From the NCBI RefSeq assembly GCF_021325795.1, contig NZ_JAHPZX010000013.1:29853-93852 (forward strand): a stretch of DNA of 64,000 nt, written 5' to 3'. The position numbers were made by a program, and so were the translations under genes. The DNA is from Bordetella sp. LUAb4. GTDB taxonomy: Bacteria > Pseudomonadota > Gammaproteobacteria > Burkholderiales > Burkholderiaceae_B. Shown in pieces: positions 8,504-17,201 of the stretch. The stretch's first letter is position 1. Each line of letters opens with the position of its first letter. The notes beneath the pieces were generated by a model. The model searched no databases, was not told where the DNA came from, and saw only the letters and a list, made by a program, of their open reading frames with translations.

Positions 8504-9856
8504 TTAGCACGGTGCCTCATCCGTCTCGTCGCGCCCGTCCAGCAAGCGCGCCGCCTGGTCTTCCGGCAGGGACTCCACGTCTTTGAGGCTGCGCAACATG
8601 GCGCGCGTGCGCACCTCCGTCTGCCCTATCTTGTTGCCGGCGGTCTCCAGGGTGCGCTTGACCGCCGCCAGCGTATCGCCGAAGCGGCCGAATTCCGTCT
8701 TCACCGCCCGTAAGACCTGCCACACCTCGGAGGAGCGGCGTTCGATGGCCAGGGTGCGAAAGCCCATCTGCAAGCTATTGAGCAAGGCCGCCAGATTACT
8801 GGGCCCGGCCACATTGACCCGCAGGTCATGCAAGCGGTCCAGCACGCCGGGACGGCGCAGCACTTCGGCATATAGCCCCTCGGTAGGCAGGAACATAATG
8901 GCGAAATCGGTGGTGTGCGGTGGCGCGATGTACTTGTCGGCAATCAAGCGCGCCTGGATCTCCACCGCGCGCGCCAACGCTGCGCCGGCCGCACGCGCGG
9001 CCTCGGCGTCGGCCGCCTCCTCCGCCGCGGTCAGGCGTTCGTACTCTTCCTTGGGAAATTTGGCGTCGATGGGCAGCCAGACCGGCTCGCCGCCCTCGCC
9101 CCGCCCCGGTAGCCGGATGGCGAATTCGACGATGGCGTCGCTGCCGGGCACCGGCTTGACGTTGCGGGCGTATTGCTCGGCCGTCATGGTGTCTTCCAAC
9201 AGCCGTGCCAGCTGCACCTCGCCCCAGGTACCGCGCGACTTGACGTTGGTCAGCACTCGCTTGAGGTCCCCCACCCCTGCCGCCAGGGACTGCATCTCGC
9301 CCAGCCCCTTGTGCACCGCCTCCAGACGGTCCGACACCAGCTTGAAGGATTCGCCCAGCCGCTGTTCCAGCGTGGCGTGCAGCTTCTCGTCCACGGTGCG
9401 GCGCATTTCCTCCAGCTTGGCGGCGTTGTCGGCTTGCAAAGCGGCAAGCCGCTGCTCGACTGTCTGCCGCACTTCCAGCAGGCGGCGGTCGTTGAGTTCG
9501 ACCAGATTGCGCAATTCCTGCCGCAACTGGCCAGCGAATCGATCCAGCGATTCCGCCGTCTCCACCCGCGCCGCCTGCGCGTCACGGCCCAGGGCGCCAC
9601 GCAATGCCTCATGACTGTGGGTCAGTTCCTGGCGCAGGGCGCGGTCGGCTGCGCTGAACTCGTCACGCAGGCCCCGTTGGTTCTCGGCCAGGTCGGCGCG
9701 CAGCGAGCGCTCGATCTTCTCCAGCCCTTCCAGCACCTGGTCCAGCCGTCCATCGGCCGCGGGCCGGCGCCGCCACGCCAGGCCGGCCATCAATGCAGCC
9801 AACAAGGAAGCGGCCAGACACAGCCACAGCGTTACATCTAAAGGAATCGTAGGCAA
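8504..9856 (-). CDS. rmuC: DNA recombination protein RmuC
   Basis: A 450-residue membrane-anchored protein. Residues about 8-28 form one transmembrane helix (LWLCLAASLLAALMAGL). A long coiled coil follows (about 40-190), then the RmuC nuclease-like domain (RGTWGEVQLARLLED, WLPIDAKFPKEEYERL, FAIMFLPTEGLYAEVL). The family limits inversions at short repeats. The start is a TTG placed 4 bases after GGAGG. Confidence 0.92.
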   Translation of the reverse strand: MPTIPLDVTLWLCLAASLLAALMAGLAWRRRPAADGRLDQVLEGLEKIERSLRADLAENQRGLRDEFSAADRALRQELTHSHEALRGALGRDAQAARVETAESLDRFAGQLRQELRNLVELNDRRLLEVRQTVEQRLAALQADNAAKLEEMRRTVDEKLHATLEQRLGESFKLVSDRLEAVHKGLGEMQSLAAGVGDLKRVLTNVKSRGTWGEVQLARLLEDTMTAEQYARNVKPVPGSDAIVEFAIRLPGRGEGGEPVWLPIDAKFPKEEYERLTAAEEAADAEAARAAGAALARAVEIQARLIADKYIAPPHTTDFAIMFLPTEGLYAEVLRRPGVLDRLHDLRVNVAGPSNLAALLNSLQMGFRTLAIERRSSEVWQVLRAVKTEFGRFGDTLAAVKRTLETAGNKIGQTEVRTRAMLRSLKDVESLPEDQAARLLDGRDETDEAPC

Positions 9857-10065
9857 AACGCCTCCAAAAACGGAACAATCAAGACAATTACATGAATTTG
9901 GGCGGTAAATCCGCGCATATACAACGCTTGCTGTGGGAATAACGCCACATTTTGTAGAGATTTTTCTTCACCTCGGCAGCCATCGAGGTCAAACTACGGG
10001 CACCGTAGAATTTTCGTCATGAACAGGTGGCAGCACTTTACCGTGCCGTCCGCACTGCGTCTTTT

Positions 10066-10824
10066 ATGAGCATAGTTCCACTGCAGCGGCGTAGATCCTC
10101 CGCCCAGCCCGCTCCGATCCCCGCCCTCGTCCCCGGCCATGGCCTGCCTTTTGGCGCCCTGGAACTGGACGAACTCGTCCCCATCGCGTCGGGCACGGAG
10201 CGTAGCGTCTATCAACACCCTTACGAGCCCAATCTGCTCGTCAAGGTGGTGAATCGCGACAATTTCGCGGAGACGATGGACAAGCATCCGTGGCGCCGCC
10301 TGATCAAGACCCTGTTCCAGCGGGAAGGCGCCTATAGCGCTTACATTCACGAACTGTCCGAGTACGCGGCGGCTTACAACGCCGCGGCTGGCCGCTGGCA
10401 GATTCCGATGGCCCGCGTCGTCGGCCTGGCCGAAACCTCGCAAGGTCTCGGCTTGCTGGTGGAAAAAATTTCCGACGGCGAAGGCGGCCTGGCGCCCACG
10501 GTCGAAGAAATGGTCAAGCGCGAAGGCCATCTGGCGCCCGAACTGGCGCGCGAGTTGGCGTTCTTCTTCGATTCGTTGGCCGACCATCACATCATCCTCA
10601 ACGACATCTCCGCACGCAACATCGTCATGGGCGAGAATGCCCAAGGCAAGAGCGGACTGTATCTGATCGATGGTTTCGGCTCCAAGCAGGCGGTGCCCAT
10701 ATACGCCCTGAGCAAGTCCTTGAACCGTCGCCGCATCCAGCGCAAGGTGGAAGCGATGATCATCCGCCTGAAGGCCCGCGCCGCGCGCGCACAACGGGCC
10801 ATGCTTACCGAAATCTCCGAGTAG
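10066..10824 (+). CDS. YrbL-family kinase-like protein
   Basis: A 252-residue protein of the PhoP-regulated YrbL family, with a protein-kinase-like fold. Visible landmarks are SGTERSVYQHP (nucleotide loop), LLVKVVNR with the lysine, LNDISARNIVMGE (catalytic-loop-like) and YLIDGFGSK (DFG-like, here DGFG). The function in the family is not established. A GTG 39 bases upstream is in frame, but the ATG at MSIVPL fits the YrbL length better. A small 6-bp hairpin lies in the AT-rich gap with rmuC. Confidence 0.8.
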   Translation: MSIVPLQRRRSSAQPAPIPALVPGHGLPFGALELDELVPIASGTERSVYQHPYEPNLLVKVVNRDNFAETMDKHPWRRLIKTLFQREGAYSAYIHELSEYAAAYNAAAGRWQIPMARVVGLAETSQGLGLLVEKISDGEGGLAPTVEEMVKREGHLAPELARELAFFFDSLADHHIILNDISARNIVMGENAQGKSGLYLIDGFGSKQAVPIYALSKSLNRRRIQRKVEAMIIRLKARAARAQRAMLTEISE

Positions 10825-10863
10825 GGAAAGAGCGCGAAGCGCCGAGACACAGGCCGGACGGGG

Positions 10864-11616
10864 TCAGGTCGCAGTGGCCTGACCCCTGCAAGGCTTGCCA
10901 TCGCGCGTCACCCAGCTGTAGTCCTGATCCGCCACCTGCCCTCTGCGCAGGGGATTGCGCGTGCAGAACGCCGCATAGGCGGGATCCACATAACGGTAAG
11001 GCAGGTGCTCGTCGCGGCCCGGCGGAATACCCAGGCGCGTCGTGCGCAGCAGGCGCGCCGGCCTTGCGCCGACATCGTCGACGAAGAAGTGGGCCGGGTC
11101 GAAGCCCTGCCCGTCCCATTGCGGCACTTTCAAACCCAGGGCACGACACAGCAAGGTCTGGCCGGCGCAGAGCCGTTGCGGTGAGCGCGCCGCGCCCGCC
11201 GCGTCGGGATTCAGGGCCTGCATGCGCGCCAAGGCGTCCGCGCCGGACACATCGTCCAGCCAGGGATGAGCGGACTTGATGAGCACCGCATTGCCCGGAC
11301 CGGCGGCGCTGAAATTCAAGGAATCGCCACCGCGCGCGTAATACATATAGATGGTGCCGCCATCCATGAACAGCGCGCGGCGCTTGTGCGTATAGCCCAG
11401 GGACGCGTGGCTGCCCTTCTCTTCCAGGTAATAGACTTCCGTCTCGATGATGCGCGCGGCCAGCCACAGATCGCCGTCGCGGCGCCGCAGCACCATGCCT
11501 ATCAATTCGCGGGCGAGCTGGCGCGCGTCGCGGTTGAAGAAAGCGTCGGGCAGCGGGCGGCCAATGACCGCGTCGGCGCGATAGGCGTAGGCCGGATCGC
11601 GAGCCTCAACAGGCAT
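10864..11616 (-). CDS. 3-methyladenine DNA glycosylase, AAG/Mpg type
   Basis: Removes alkylated purines in base excision repair. The 250-residue protein has the AAG landmarks: ELIGMVLRRRDGDLWLAARIIETEVYY, the SHASLGYT region, RRALFMDGGTIYMYYARGG and NAVLIKSAHPW. It lies 46 bases from the ArsC-like gene on the same strand. Confidence 0.92.
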   Translation of the reverse strand: MPVEARDPAYAYRADAVIGRPLPDAFFNRDARQLARELIGMVLRRRDGDLWLAARIIETEVYYLEEKGSHASLGYTHKRRALFMDGGTIYMYYARGGDSLNFSAAGPGNAVLIKSAHPWLDDVSGADALARMQALNPDAAGAARSPQRLCAGQTLLCRALGLKVPQWDGQGFDPAHFFVDDVGARPARLLRTTRLGIPPGRDEHLPYRYVDPAYAAFCTRNPLRRGQVADQDYSWVTRDGKPCRGQATAT

Positions 11617-11661
11617 AGGCGGCTACGCGCACTTCAACAGGCATAAGCCGCTTCACGAGCC

Positions 11662-12018
11662 TCAAGCGAAACGCTCGCCATAGCGCTTTTCCGAAAAGCC
11701 CACCGCCGCCGTACCGTCGGGCGTGACGCTAACGGGCCGGCGCACCAGGGCCGGAAATTCCTTGATCAGGGCCAGCCATTGCGCGTCGGTGGTGGCGCCA
11801 CGGCGCTCTTCCGGCAAGGCGCGCCAGGTCATGGAAGTGCGGTTGACCAGCTTTTCCCACCCCCCCAGTTGCTCGGCCCACGCCTTGAGCAGGGCCGGCT
11901 TCACCGGATGATCGCGGTAGTCGATGAACTCGTGGCTCACACCATGCTCGTCCAGCCAGGTGCGCGCCTTGACGCACGTGCTGCACGCCTTGAGGCCATA
12001 GAGAACGACTTGAGTCAT
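11662..12018 (-). CDS. ArsC/Spx-family thioredoxin-fold protein (YffB-like)
   Basis: A 118-residue protein with the CxxC motif LKACSTCVKAR near the N-terminus, an EFIDYRDHP strand and the family's C-terminal RRPV segment followed by VGFSEKRYGERF. These place it with YffB/Spx-type ArsC relatives rather than true arsenate reductase; no ars genes are nearby. Its ATG overlaps the potI stop, which suggests translation coupled to the pot operon. Confidence 0.88.
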   Translation of the reverse strand: MTQVVLYGLKACSTCVKARTWLDEHGVSHEFIDYRDHPVKPALLKAWAEQLGGWEKLVNRTSMTWRALPEERRGATTDAQWLALIKEFPALVRRPVSVTPDGTAAVGFSEKRYGERFA

Positions 12019-12821
12019 GAAGAATGCTCCTTGCGACGTTGCAGGCGGTTGGCGACGACCACGCAAATGCCGACGGCCAGGATGAACAAGGCCGCCAGCG
12101 CGTTGACCTCGGGCTTGAGCCCCAGTCGCACCCGCGAAAACACTTCCAGCGGCAGGGTCGTATAACCCGGGCCGGACAGGAAGGAAGACAGGATCACGTC
12201 GTCCAGCGACAGCGTGAAGGACAGCAGCCAGGCCGACGCCAGGGCCGGCGCGATCAGCGGCAATGTGATCATGAAAAAGACTTTCAGCGGCGTCGCGCCC
12301 AGATCCAGGGCCGCCTCTTCCAGGGACCGGTCCAGGTCACGCACGCGCGACTGGATGATCACCGCGACGAAGGCCATGGCGAAGGTCGTATGGCCGATCC
12401 AGATGGTGAACACGCCATTGTCCGGCCAGCCGATCAGGCTGCGCACTTCGACGAACATCAGCAGCAGCGATATGCCCACCACCACTTCGGGAATCACCAG
12501 AGGCGCGCTGAGCATGCCCAGGTACAGCGAAAAGCCGCGGAACCGGCCCATGCGCGCCAGCACATAGCCGGCCCAGGTACCGACGATGGTGGCAGCCGTG
12601 GCCGACAGCGCCGCGATGCGGAAAGACAGCCAGGCGGCGCTCAGCAGGGCATCGTCACGAAACAGCGAGGCATACCACTTGAACGAAAAGCCCGACCAGG
12701 CGGTCACCAGCGGCGAGTCGTTGAAGGAGAACACCACCAGGCTGAGGATGGGCACATACAGGAACAGGAATCCCAGCCCCAGGACCAGGCCGCGCAGGAC
12801 GGGATTAGGGCGCAGCATCAT
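12015..12821 (-). CDS. potI: Putrescine/spermidine ABC transporter permease PotI/PotC-type
   Basis: Inner-membrane permease of a polyamine ABC importer, 268 residues. It has about six transmembrane helices, the permease EAA loop (LEEAALDLGATPLKVFFMITLPLI) and the family FSFNDSPLVTAW segment. It overlaps potH by four bases and the ArsC-like gene by four. Confidence 0.92.
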   Translation of the reverse strand: MMLRPNPVLRGLVLGLGFLFLYVPILSLVVFSFNDSPLVTAWSGFSFKWYASLFRDDALLSAAWLSFRIAALSATAATIVGTWAGYVLARMGRFRGFSLYLGMLSAPLVIPEVVVGISLLLMFVEVRSLIGWPDNGVFTIWIGHTTFAMAFVAVIIQSRVRDLDRSLEEAALDLGATPLKVFFMITLPLIAPALASAWLLSFTLSLDDVILSSFLSGPGYTTLPLEVFSRVRLGLKPEVNALAALFILAVGICVVVANRLQRRKEHSS

Positions 12822-13738
12822 CGCTTGCCTCCCCCGGTGACGTCGGCCTGCTTGACCTGGTTGTATTGGAACAGCGCCAGCGGCACCAGCAGCAACAGCA
12901 CCATGACGCAGGTGACGGAAGCGGCCATGGGCCAGTCGGCGTTATTGAAGAACTCGCTCCACATCACGCGGCCCATCATCAGCGTGTTGGCGCCACCCAG
13001 CATTTCCGGGATGACGTATTCGCCCACGGCCGGAATGAAGACCAGCATGGCGCCGGCGATCACACCCGGGCGCGACAGCGGCACGGTGATCTGCCAGAAC
13101 GCCTGCCAGGGCTTGGCGCCCAGATCGTAGGCGGCCTCCAGCAGGCGCAGGTCCATCTTCACCAGGTTGGCATACAAAGGCAGGATGAAGAACGGCAGAT
13201 AGGAATAGACCATGCCGATGTAGACCGCCAGGTCCGTCCGATAGATTTCCAGGGGCTGCGAAATGATGCCAAGGCTCATCAGGAATTTATTGAGCAGGCC
13301 ATCGTTGCGCAGAATACCGACCCAGGCGTAGACCCGCAGCAGCAGCGAGGTCCAGAACGGCAGGATCACGCCCAGCAGCAGCAGGTTGCGGGTGGCGGGC
13401 GCCGATCGAGCGATGTAGTACGCCATGGGATAACCGATCAACACGCAGACCAGCGTGCTGATGCCGGCGATCTTCACCGAACTCAGATACGTGGCGAAGT
13501 ACAGGCTGTCCGTGAACAGCAGTACGTAGCCGCGCAGGTGCAGGCTGAACTGCAGTGCCTGGTCCTTGTACTCCAGCAGGGACGTATAAGGGGGAATACC
13601 GAACTGCAGATCGGCCAGGCTGATCTTGAACACCAGCAGGAAAGGCACCAGCAGGAACAGCACCAGCCACAGGAAAGGCGGCACCACCGCCAGCGTGCGC
13701 CCTGACGGCGTCAGGTGGCGCATCAGGCGGCGCATCAT
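12818..13738 (-). CDS. potH: Putrescine/spermidine ABC transporter permease PotH/PotB-type
   Basis: Second permease of the importer, 306 residues. It shows six transmembrane helices and the EAA loop LLEAAYDLGAKPWQAFWQITVPLS. The frame is open far upstream inside potG; the start at 13738 (two consecutive ATGs overlapping the potG stop) is chosen because it preserves the operon overlap and gives the normal length. Confidence 0.92.
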   Translation of the reverse strand: MMRRLMRHLTPSGRTLAVVPPFLWLVLFLLVPFLLVFKISLADLQFGIPPYTSLLEYKDQALQFSLHLRGYVLLFTDSLYFATYLSSVKIAGISTLVCVLIGYPMAYYIARSAPATRNLLLLGVILPFWTSLLLRVYAWVGILRNDGLLNKFLMSLGIISQPLEIYRTDLAVYIGMVYSYLPFFILPLYANLVKMDLRLLEAAYDLGAKPWQAFWQITVPLSRPGVIAGAMLVFIPAVGEYVIPEMLGGANTLMMGRVMWSEFFNNADWPMAASVTCVMVLLLLVPLALFQYNQVKQADVTGGGKR

Positions 13739-14862
13739 GAGGGCAGCACCGTGGCGCTGTCGGCCGCCCAACTGGCGTGCACTTCCTCGCCCACCGCCGG
13801 CGCATCGCTTTGGGCCAGCACGCGGCGTGGGACGGTGGCTTCGATCTGCACGCCCGAGTCCAGGCGGATCTGGTACAGCGCGTAGCTGCCCATCCAGGCC
13901 ATGTGCGACACCATGCCATGGGCCCAATTGTGCTCGGTCTGCGGACGTTCGCGCGAGACGATGATGCGTTCGGGCCGGATCGAGACATGGACCTGCATGC
14001 CCAGCGGCTCGCTGACGCCATGGTTGACATACAGCGGGCGCGACAGCTCTTCGCATTCGATGGCCACGTGATCCGCTTCATCCACCACGATGGTGCCGGT
14101 AAACAGATTGGTGGTGCCGATGAAGCCGGCGACGAAGCGTGAGTTGGGAAACTCGTAGACATCCTGCGGCGTGCCGCATTGGACGATCTGGCCTTCGGTC
14201 ATCACGGCCAGGCGATGCGCCATGGTCATGGCCTCTTCCTGGTCGTGCGTCACCATGATGCAGGTCACGCCGACCTGCTCCAGGATGCGCACCAGCTCGA
14301 TCTGGGTTTTCTGGCGTATCTGCTTGTCCAGGGCCGACATCGGCTCGTCCAGCAATAGCAGCTTGGGACGCTTGACCAGGCTGCGCGCCAGGGCCACGCG
14401 CTGCTGCTGGCCGCCGGACAGCTGATGCGGCTTGCGCCGCGCATAGCCGGCCATCTGCACCAGGTTCAAGGCCTCGAATACGCGATCGTGGATCTCGGCG
14501 CGGTCCACGCCTTCCTGCTTCAGGCCGAAGGCGACATTGGCCTCGACCGACATGTGCGGGAACAAGGCATAGGACTGGAACATCATGTTGACGGGGCGCC
14601 GGTAAGGCGGCACCGCCGTGATGTCCTCGCCGTCGAGCAGGATCTGGCCGGAAGTCGCTTCCTCGAAACCGGCCAGCATGCGCAGCAGCGTCGACTTGCC
14701 GCAGCCTGAACTGCCCAGAAGCGCGAATATCTCGTTGCGTTTCACGTTCAGATTGACCGAACGCACGGCGACCGTATCGCCAAAGATCTTCACCAGGTCG
14801 GCGACGCGGACGAACTCGTCCGGATCCGCCGAGTGCTGCGCCGGATAACGGCTGTCACTCAT
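13735..14862 (-). CDS. potG: Polyamine ABC transporter ATP-binding protein PotG/PotA
   Basis: ATPase of the importer, 375 residues. It has Walker A GSSGCGKST, the Q-loop in NMMFQSYALFP, the signature LSGGQQQR, Walker B LLLLDEPMSALD and the H-loop VTHDQEEAM, then a C-terminal TOBE region (about 285-370). It lies 6 bases after potF. Confidence 0.95.
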   Translation of the reverse strand: MSDSRYPAQHSADPDEFVRVADLVKIFGDTVAVRSVNLNVKRNEIFALLGSSGCGKSTLLRMLAGFEEATSGQILLDGEDITAVPPYRRPVNMMFQSYALFPHMSVEANVAFGLKQEGVDRAEIHDRVFEALNLVQMAGYARRKPHQLSGGQQQRVALARSLVKRPKLLLLDEPMSALDKQIRQKTQIELVRILEQVGVTCIMVTHDQEEAMTMAHRLAVMTEGQIVQCGTPQDVYEFPNSRFVAGFIGTTNLFTGTIVVDEADHVAIECEELSRPLYVNHGVSEPLGMQVHVSIRPERIIVSRERPQTEHNWAHGMVSHMAWMGSYALYQIRLDSGVQIEATVPRRVLAQSDAPAVGEEVHASWAADSATVLPS

Positions 14863-14868
14863 GATTGC

Positions 14869-15972
14869 TTATCTTCCGGACTTCAGTTCGGCCCACATGC
14901 GGGTCTGCAGGCGCAGGATGTTCACTGGCTGCGGCTTGATCACATACAGCGTCTTGGCGACGTCCGCGGGCGGGTAGATCATGGGATTGTCGGCGACGTC
15001 CTTGACCACGTACTTGCGCGCCTCTTTGTTGGCATTCGGATAGAACATGGTGTTGGTGATGGCCGCATGGACTTGCGGCGTTTCGATGTAGTTGATGAAG
15101 GCCAGCGCCTCGTCCACGTGCTGGGCGTCCTTGGGAATCGCCATCACGTCGAACCAGGCCGGCGCACCACCCTGCGGAATGTAGTAATTGACGTCGTAAG
15201 GCTGCTTGGCATCCTTGGCACGCTTGCGCGCGATCATGACGTCACCGGAAAAACCGTAGACCATGCACAGATCGCCCACGGCCAGCTCGTCGATGTAGCC
15301 TGACGAGCTGAACTGACGGATATAGGGACGAATTTTCTTGAGAAGTTCCAACGCTTCCTTGTAATCGTCCGGATTGCTGCTGTTGGGATCCTTGCCCAGA
15401 TAGTGCAGGACCGCCGGAAAAACCTGCGCGGCCTCGTCCAGCATGGAGATGCCGCACTCTTTCAGCTTGGCGGCATTCTCCGGCTTGAACAGCATGTCCC
15501 AACTGCCCAGGGGCGCGTCCTTGCCCAGGAGCTGCTGCACTTTGGTGACGTTGTAGCCCAGGCCGTTGGTGCCATAGCCCCAGGGGACCAGGTACTGGTT
15601 GCCCGGGTCGACCGTGGCGACCAGCGCCATCAGGTCGGGGTCCAGGTACTGCCAGTTGGGGATCTTGCTCTTGTCCAGCTTCTGGAACAGGCCGCCCTGC
15701 AGCTGGCGCGCGGCGTAGTGGGTCGACGGCACGACGACGTCATAGCCGGACTTGCCGGTCAGCAGCTTGGCTTGCAGCGTGTCGTTGTTGTCGTAGACGT
15801 CGTAGCGGACCTTGATGCCGGTCGCTTTCTCGAAGCCGGGTATGGTGTCGGGCGCGGTGTATTCGGCCCAGTTATAAACGTTGACGACCTTGTTCTGGGC
15901 ATGGGCAGTGACCATGACCGCGGTCGCCAGCACCGCTCCTACCGCATAGCGGATACCCGCGTTGATTCTCAT
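14869..15972 (-). CDS. potF: Periplasmic putrescine-binding protein PotF-type
   Basis: Solute receptor of the importer. The start at MRINAG gives 367 residues with a signal peptide (about 1-25, ending TAHAQ) and the family's VVNVYNWAEYTAPDTIPGFE opening, where the Trp-Ala-Glu-Tyr residues take part in ligand binding. It is first in potF-potG-potH-potI-arsC-like. Whether it prefers putrescine or spermidine cannot be read here. Confidence 0.92.
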   Translation of the reverse strand: MRINAGIRYAVGAVLATAVMVTAHAQNKVVNVYNWAEYTAPDTIPGFEKATGIKVRYDVYDNNDTLQAKLLTGKSGYDVVVPSTHYAARQLQGGLFQKLDKSKIPNWQYLDPDLMALVATVDPGNQYLVPWGYGTNGLGYNVTKVQQLLGKDAPLGSWDMLFKPENAAKLKECGISMLDEAAQVFPAVLHYLGKDPNSSNPDDYKEALELLKKIRPYIRQFSSSGYIDELAVGDLCMVYGFSGDVMIARKRAKDAKQPYDVNYYIPQGGAPAWFDVMAIPKDAQHVDEALAFINYIETPQVHAAITNTMFYPNANKEARKYVVKDVADNPMIYPPADVAKTLYVIKPQPVNILRLQTRMWAELKSGR

Positions 15973-16066
15973 CCAGGGCCCCTTGCCTAGAAAGTTTTGC
16001 ACCCATCGCGACCCGATTCCCCCGGCGCGCCAAAGGCAAAATGATAATGGGTTTTTACGGCCGGCG

Positions 16067-16783
16067 TCAGTCGGGCCGGCTGGCCATGCAACGACGGTAG
16101 GCCGCTTCCAATTTTTCGTGCAAGGCCAGGCCGGCCGCGCCGCCGACTTTTTCCAGCGAACGGCGCAAGCGGCGCAGGTTGCCCGCGCGGGCGCGCGCCG
16201 TCACCCCGCCTTGGTGGCCACGGTCGAAATCGATGATCCAGGCCTTGCCCGCGGCATCGATAAGAATGTTGTAAGCGTTGAGATCCGCGTGCCATACGCC
16301 GGCATGGTGCATGCGCGCCACGGCGTCGGCAGCGGCTTCCCAAACCGGTTGATCCAGCAACAAGGCCAGCGGCTGCACGGCGGGCAATCGCTCGACGATG
16401 ATGGCGGCTTTGTAGGTCAGTCCCTGGCGCCAGTAGGCGGCGGCCAAGGGGGCGGGCACCGGCAGCCCCTGGGCCGCCAGCGACTCCAGCAGGCGAAATT
16501 CCCTGAAACCGCGGGTGCTGTCCGCGCCCAGCCAGAAATAATCCCGGTCGCTGATGCGGGCGACCATGCCGCCGCGCCGGTAATGGCGCAACACGCCTTC
16601 CCCGAATTCACCCTCGACGAACCACGCGGCCTGGCGCCCGCCTGCCGCCACGGGTTGGGCGCGGTCGCCATAGTGGCCGGCGTCGAAAAGGGCCGCAACG
16701 GGCCGGCTTATGCGCGCCGCGTCATAGAGCATGGCGCCGGCGGGCGCCTCGTTCCATGCCAGGTGGGCGGTTTCAACCCTCAC
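16067..16783 (-). CDS. kdkA: 3-deoxy-D-manno-octulosonic acid (Kdo) kinase
   Basis: Phosphorylates Kdo in lipid A-Kdo during LPS core assembly. The 238-residue kinase-like protein has the RHYRRGGMVARI segment, WHADLNAYNILID (catalytic loop) and WIIDFDRG (DFD-type metal site). The GTG start lies inside the end of the globin gene (11-base overlap), indicating an operon with the two genes upstream. Confidence 0.88.
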   Translation of the reverse strand: MRVETAHLAWNEAPAGAMLYDAARISRPVAALFDAGHYGDRAQPVAAGGRQAAWFVEGEFGEGVLRHYRRGGMVARISDRDYFWLGADSTRGFREFRLLESLAAQGLPVPAPLAAAYWRQGLTYKAAIIVERLPAVQPLALLLDQPVWEAAADAVARMHHAGVWHADLNAYNILIDAAGKAWIIDFDRGHQGGVTARARAGNLRRLRRSLEKVGGAAGLALHEKLEAAYRRCMASRPD

Positions 16784-17201
16784 GATTACGCATCCAGTCG
16801 GCGGTGCCGTAGAAGGAATGCAGCAAGCGGTCCATCAAAGCCTGTTCCAGACCCTGGTCGGCCATGGCGCGGCCCATGCAGACGACCCATTGATCGCGCT
16901 CGCGCGTGCCGATGGCAAACGGCAGGTGGCGGGCGCGCAGCCGCGGATGGCCGAAACGTTCGACGTAATGGTCGGGGCCACCGAAATAGCCGCACAGGAA
17001 CCAGAACAGCCGGTCGCGCGCGTTGTCCAGGCTGGGGCCATGGGCGGCGCGCAGGTCGGCCAGGTCGGCGTCGACATCCATCAGGTCATAAAAGCGGTCG
17101 ACCAGCGCGCGTACGCCTGGCTCGCCGCCCACCTGTTCAAAGATGCTGCGGGTGTGATCGATCGGCTCGAATATTGGTTCGACGCGCGTCGTCGTAGTCA
17201 T
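16773..17201 (-). CDS. Group II truncated hemoglobin
   Basis: A 142-residue 2-on-2 globin. It shows FEQVGGEPGVRALVDRFYDLM, RDRLFWFLCGYFGGPDHYVERFGHPRLRARHLPFAIG (with the proximal His in the HPRLR region and the Tyr-Phe pair) and RDQWVVCMGRAM. Group II members bind oxygen or NO and may act in redox defence. The ATG overlaps the stop of the large permease gene. Confidence 0.92.
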   Translation of the reverse strand: MTTTTRVEPIFEPIDHTRSIFEQVGGEPGVRALVDRFYDLMDVDADLADLRAAHGPSLDNARDRLFWFLCGYFGGPDHYVERFGHPRLRARHLPFAIGTRERDQWVVCMGRAMADQGLEQALMDRLLHSFYGTADWMRNREG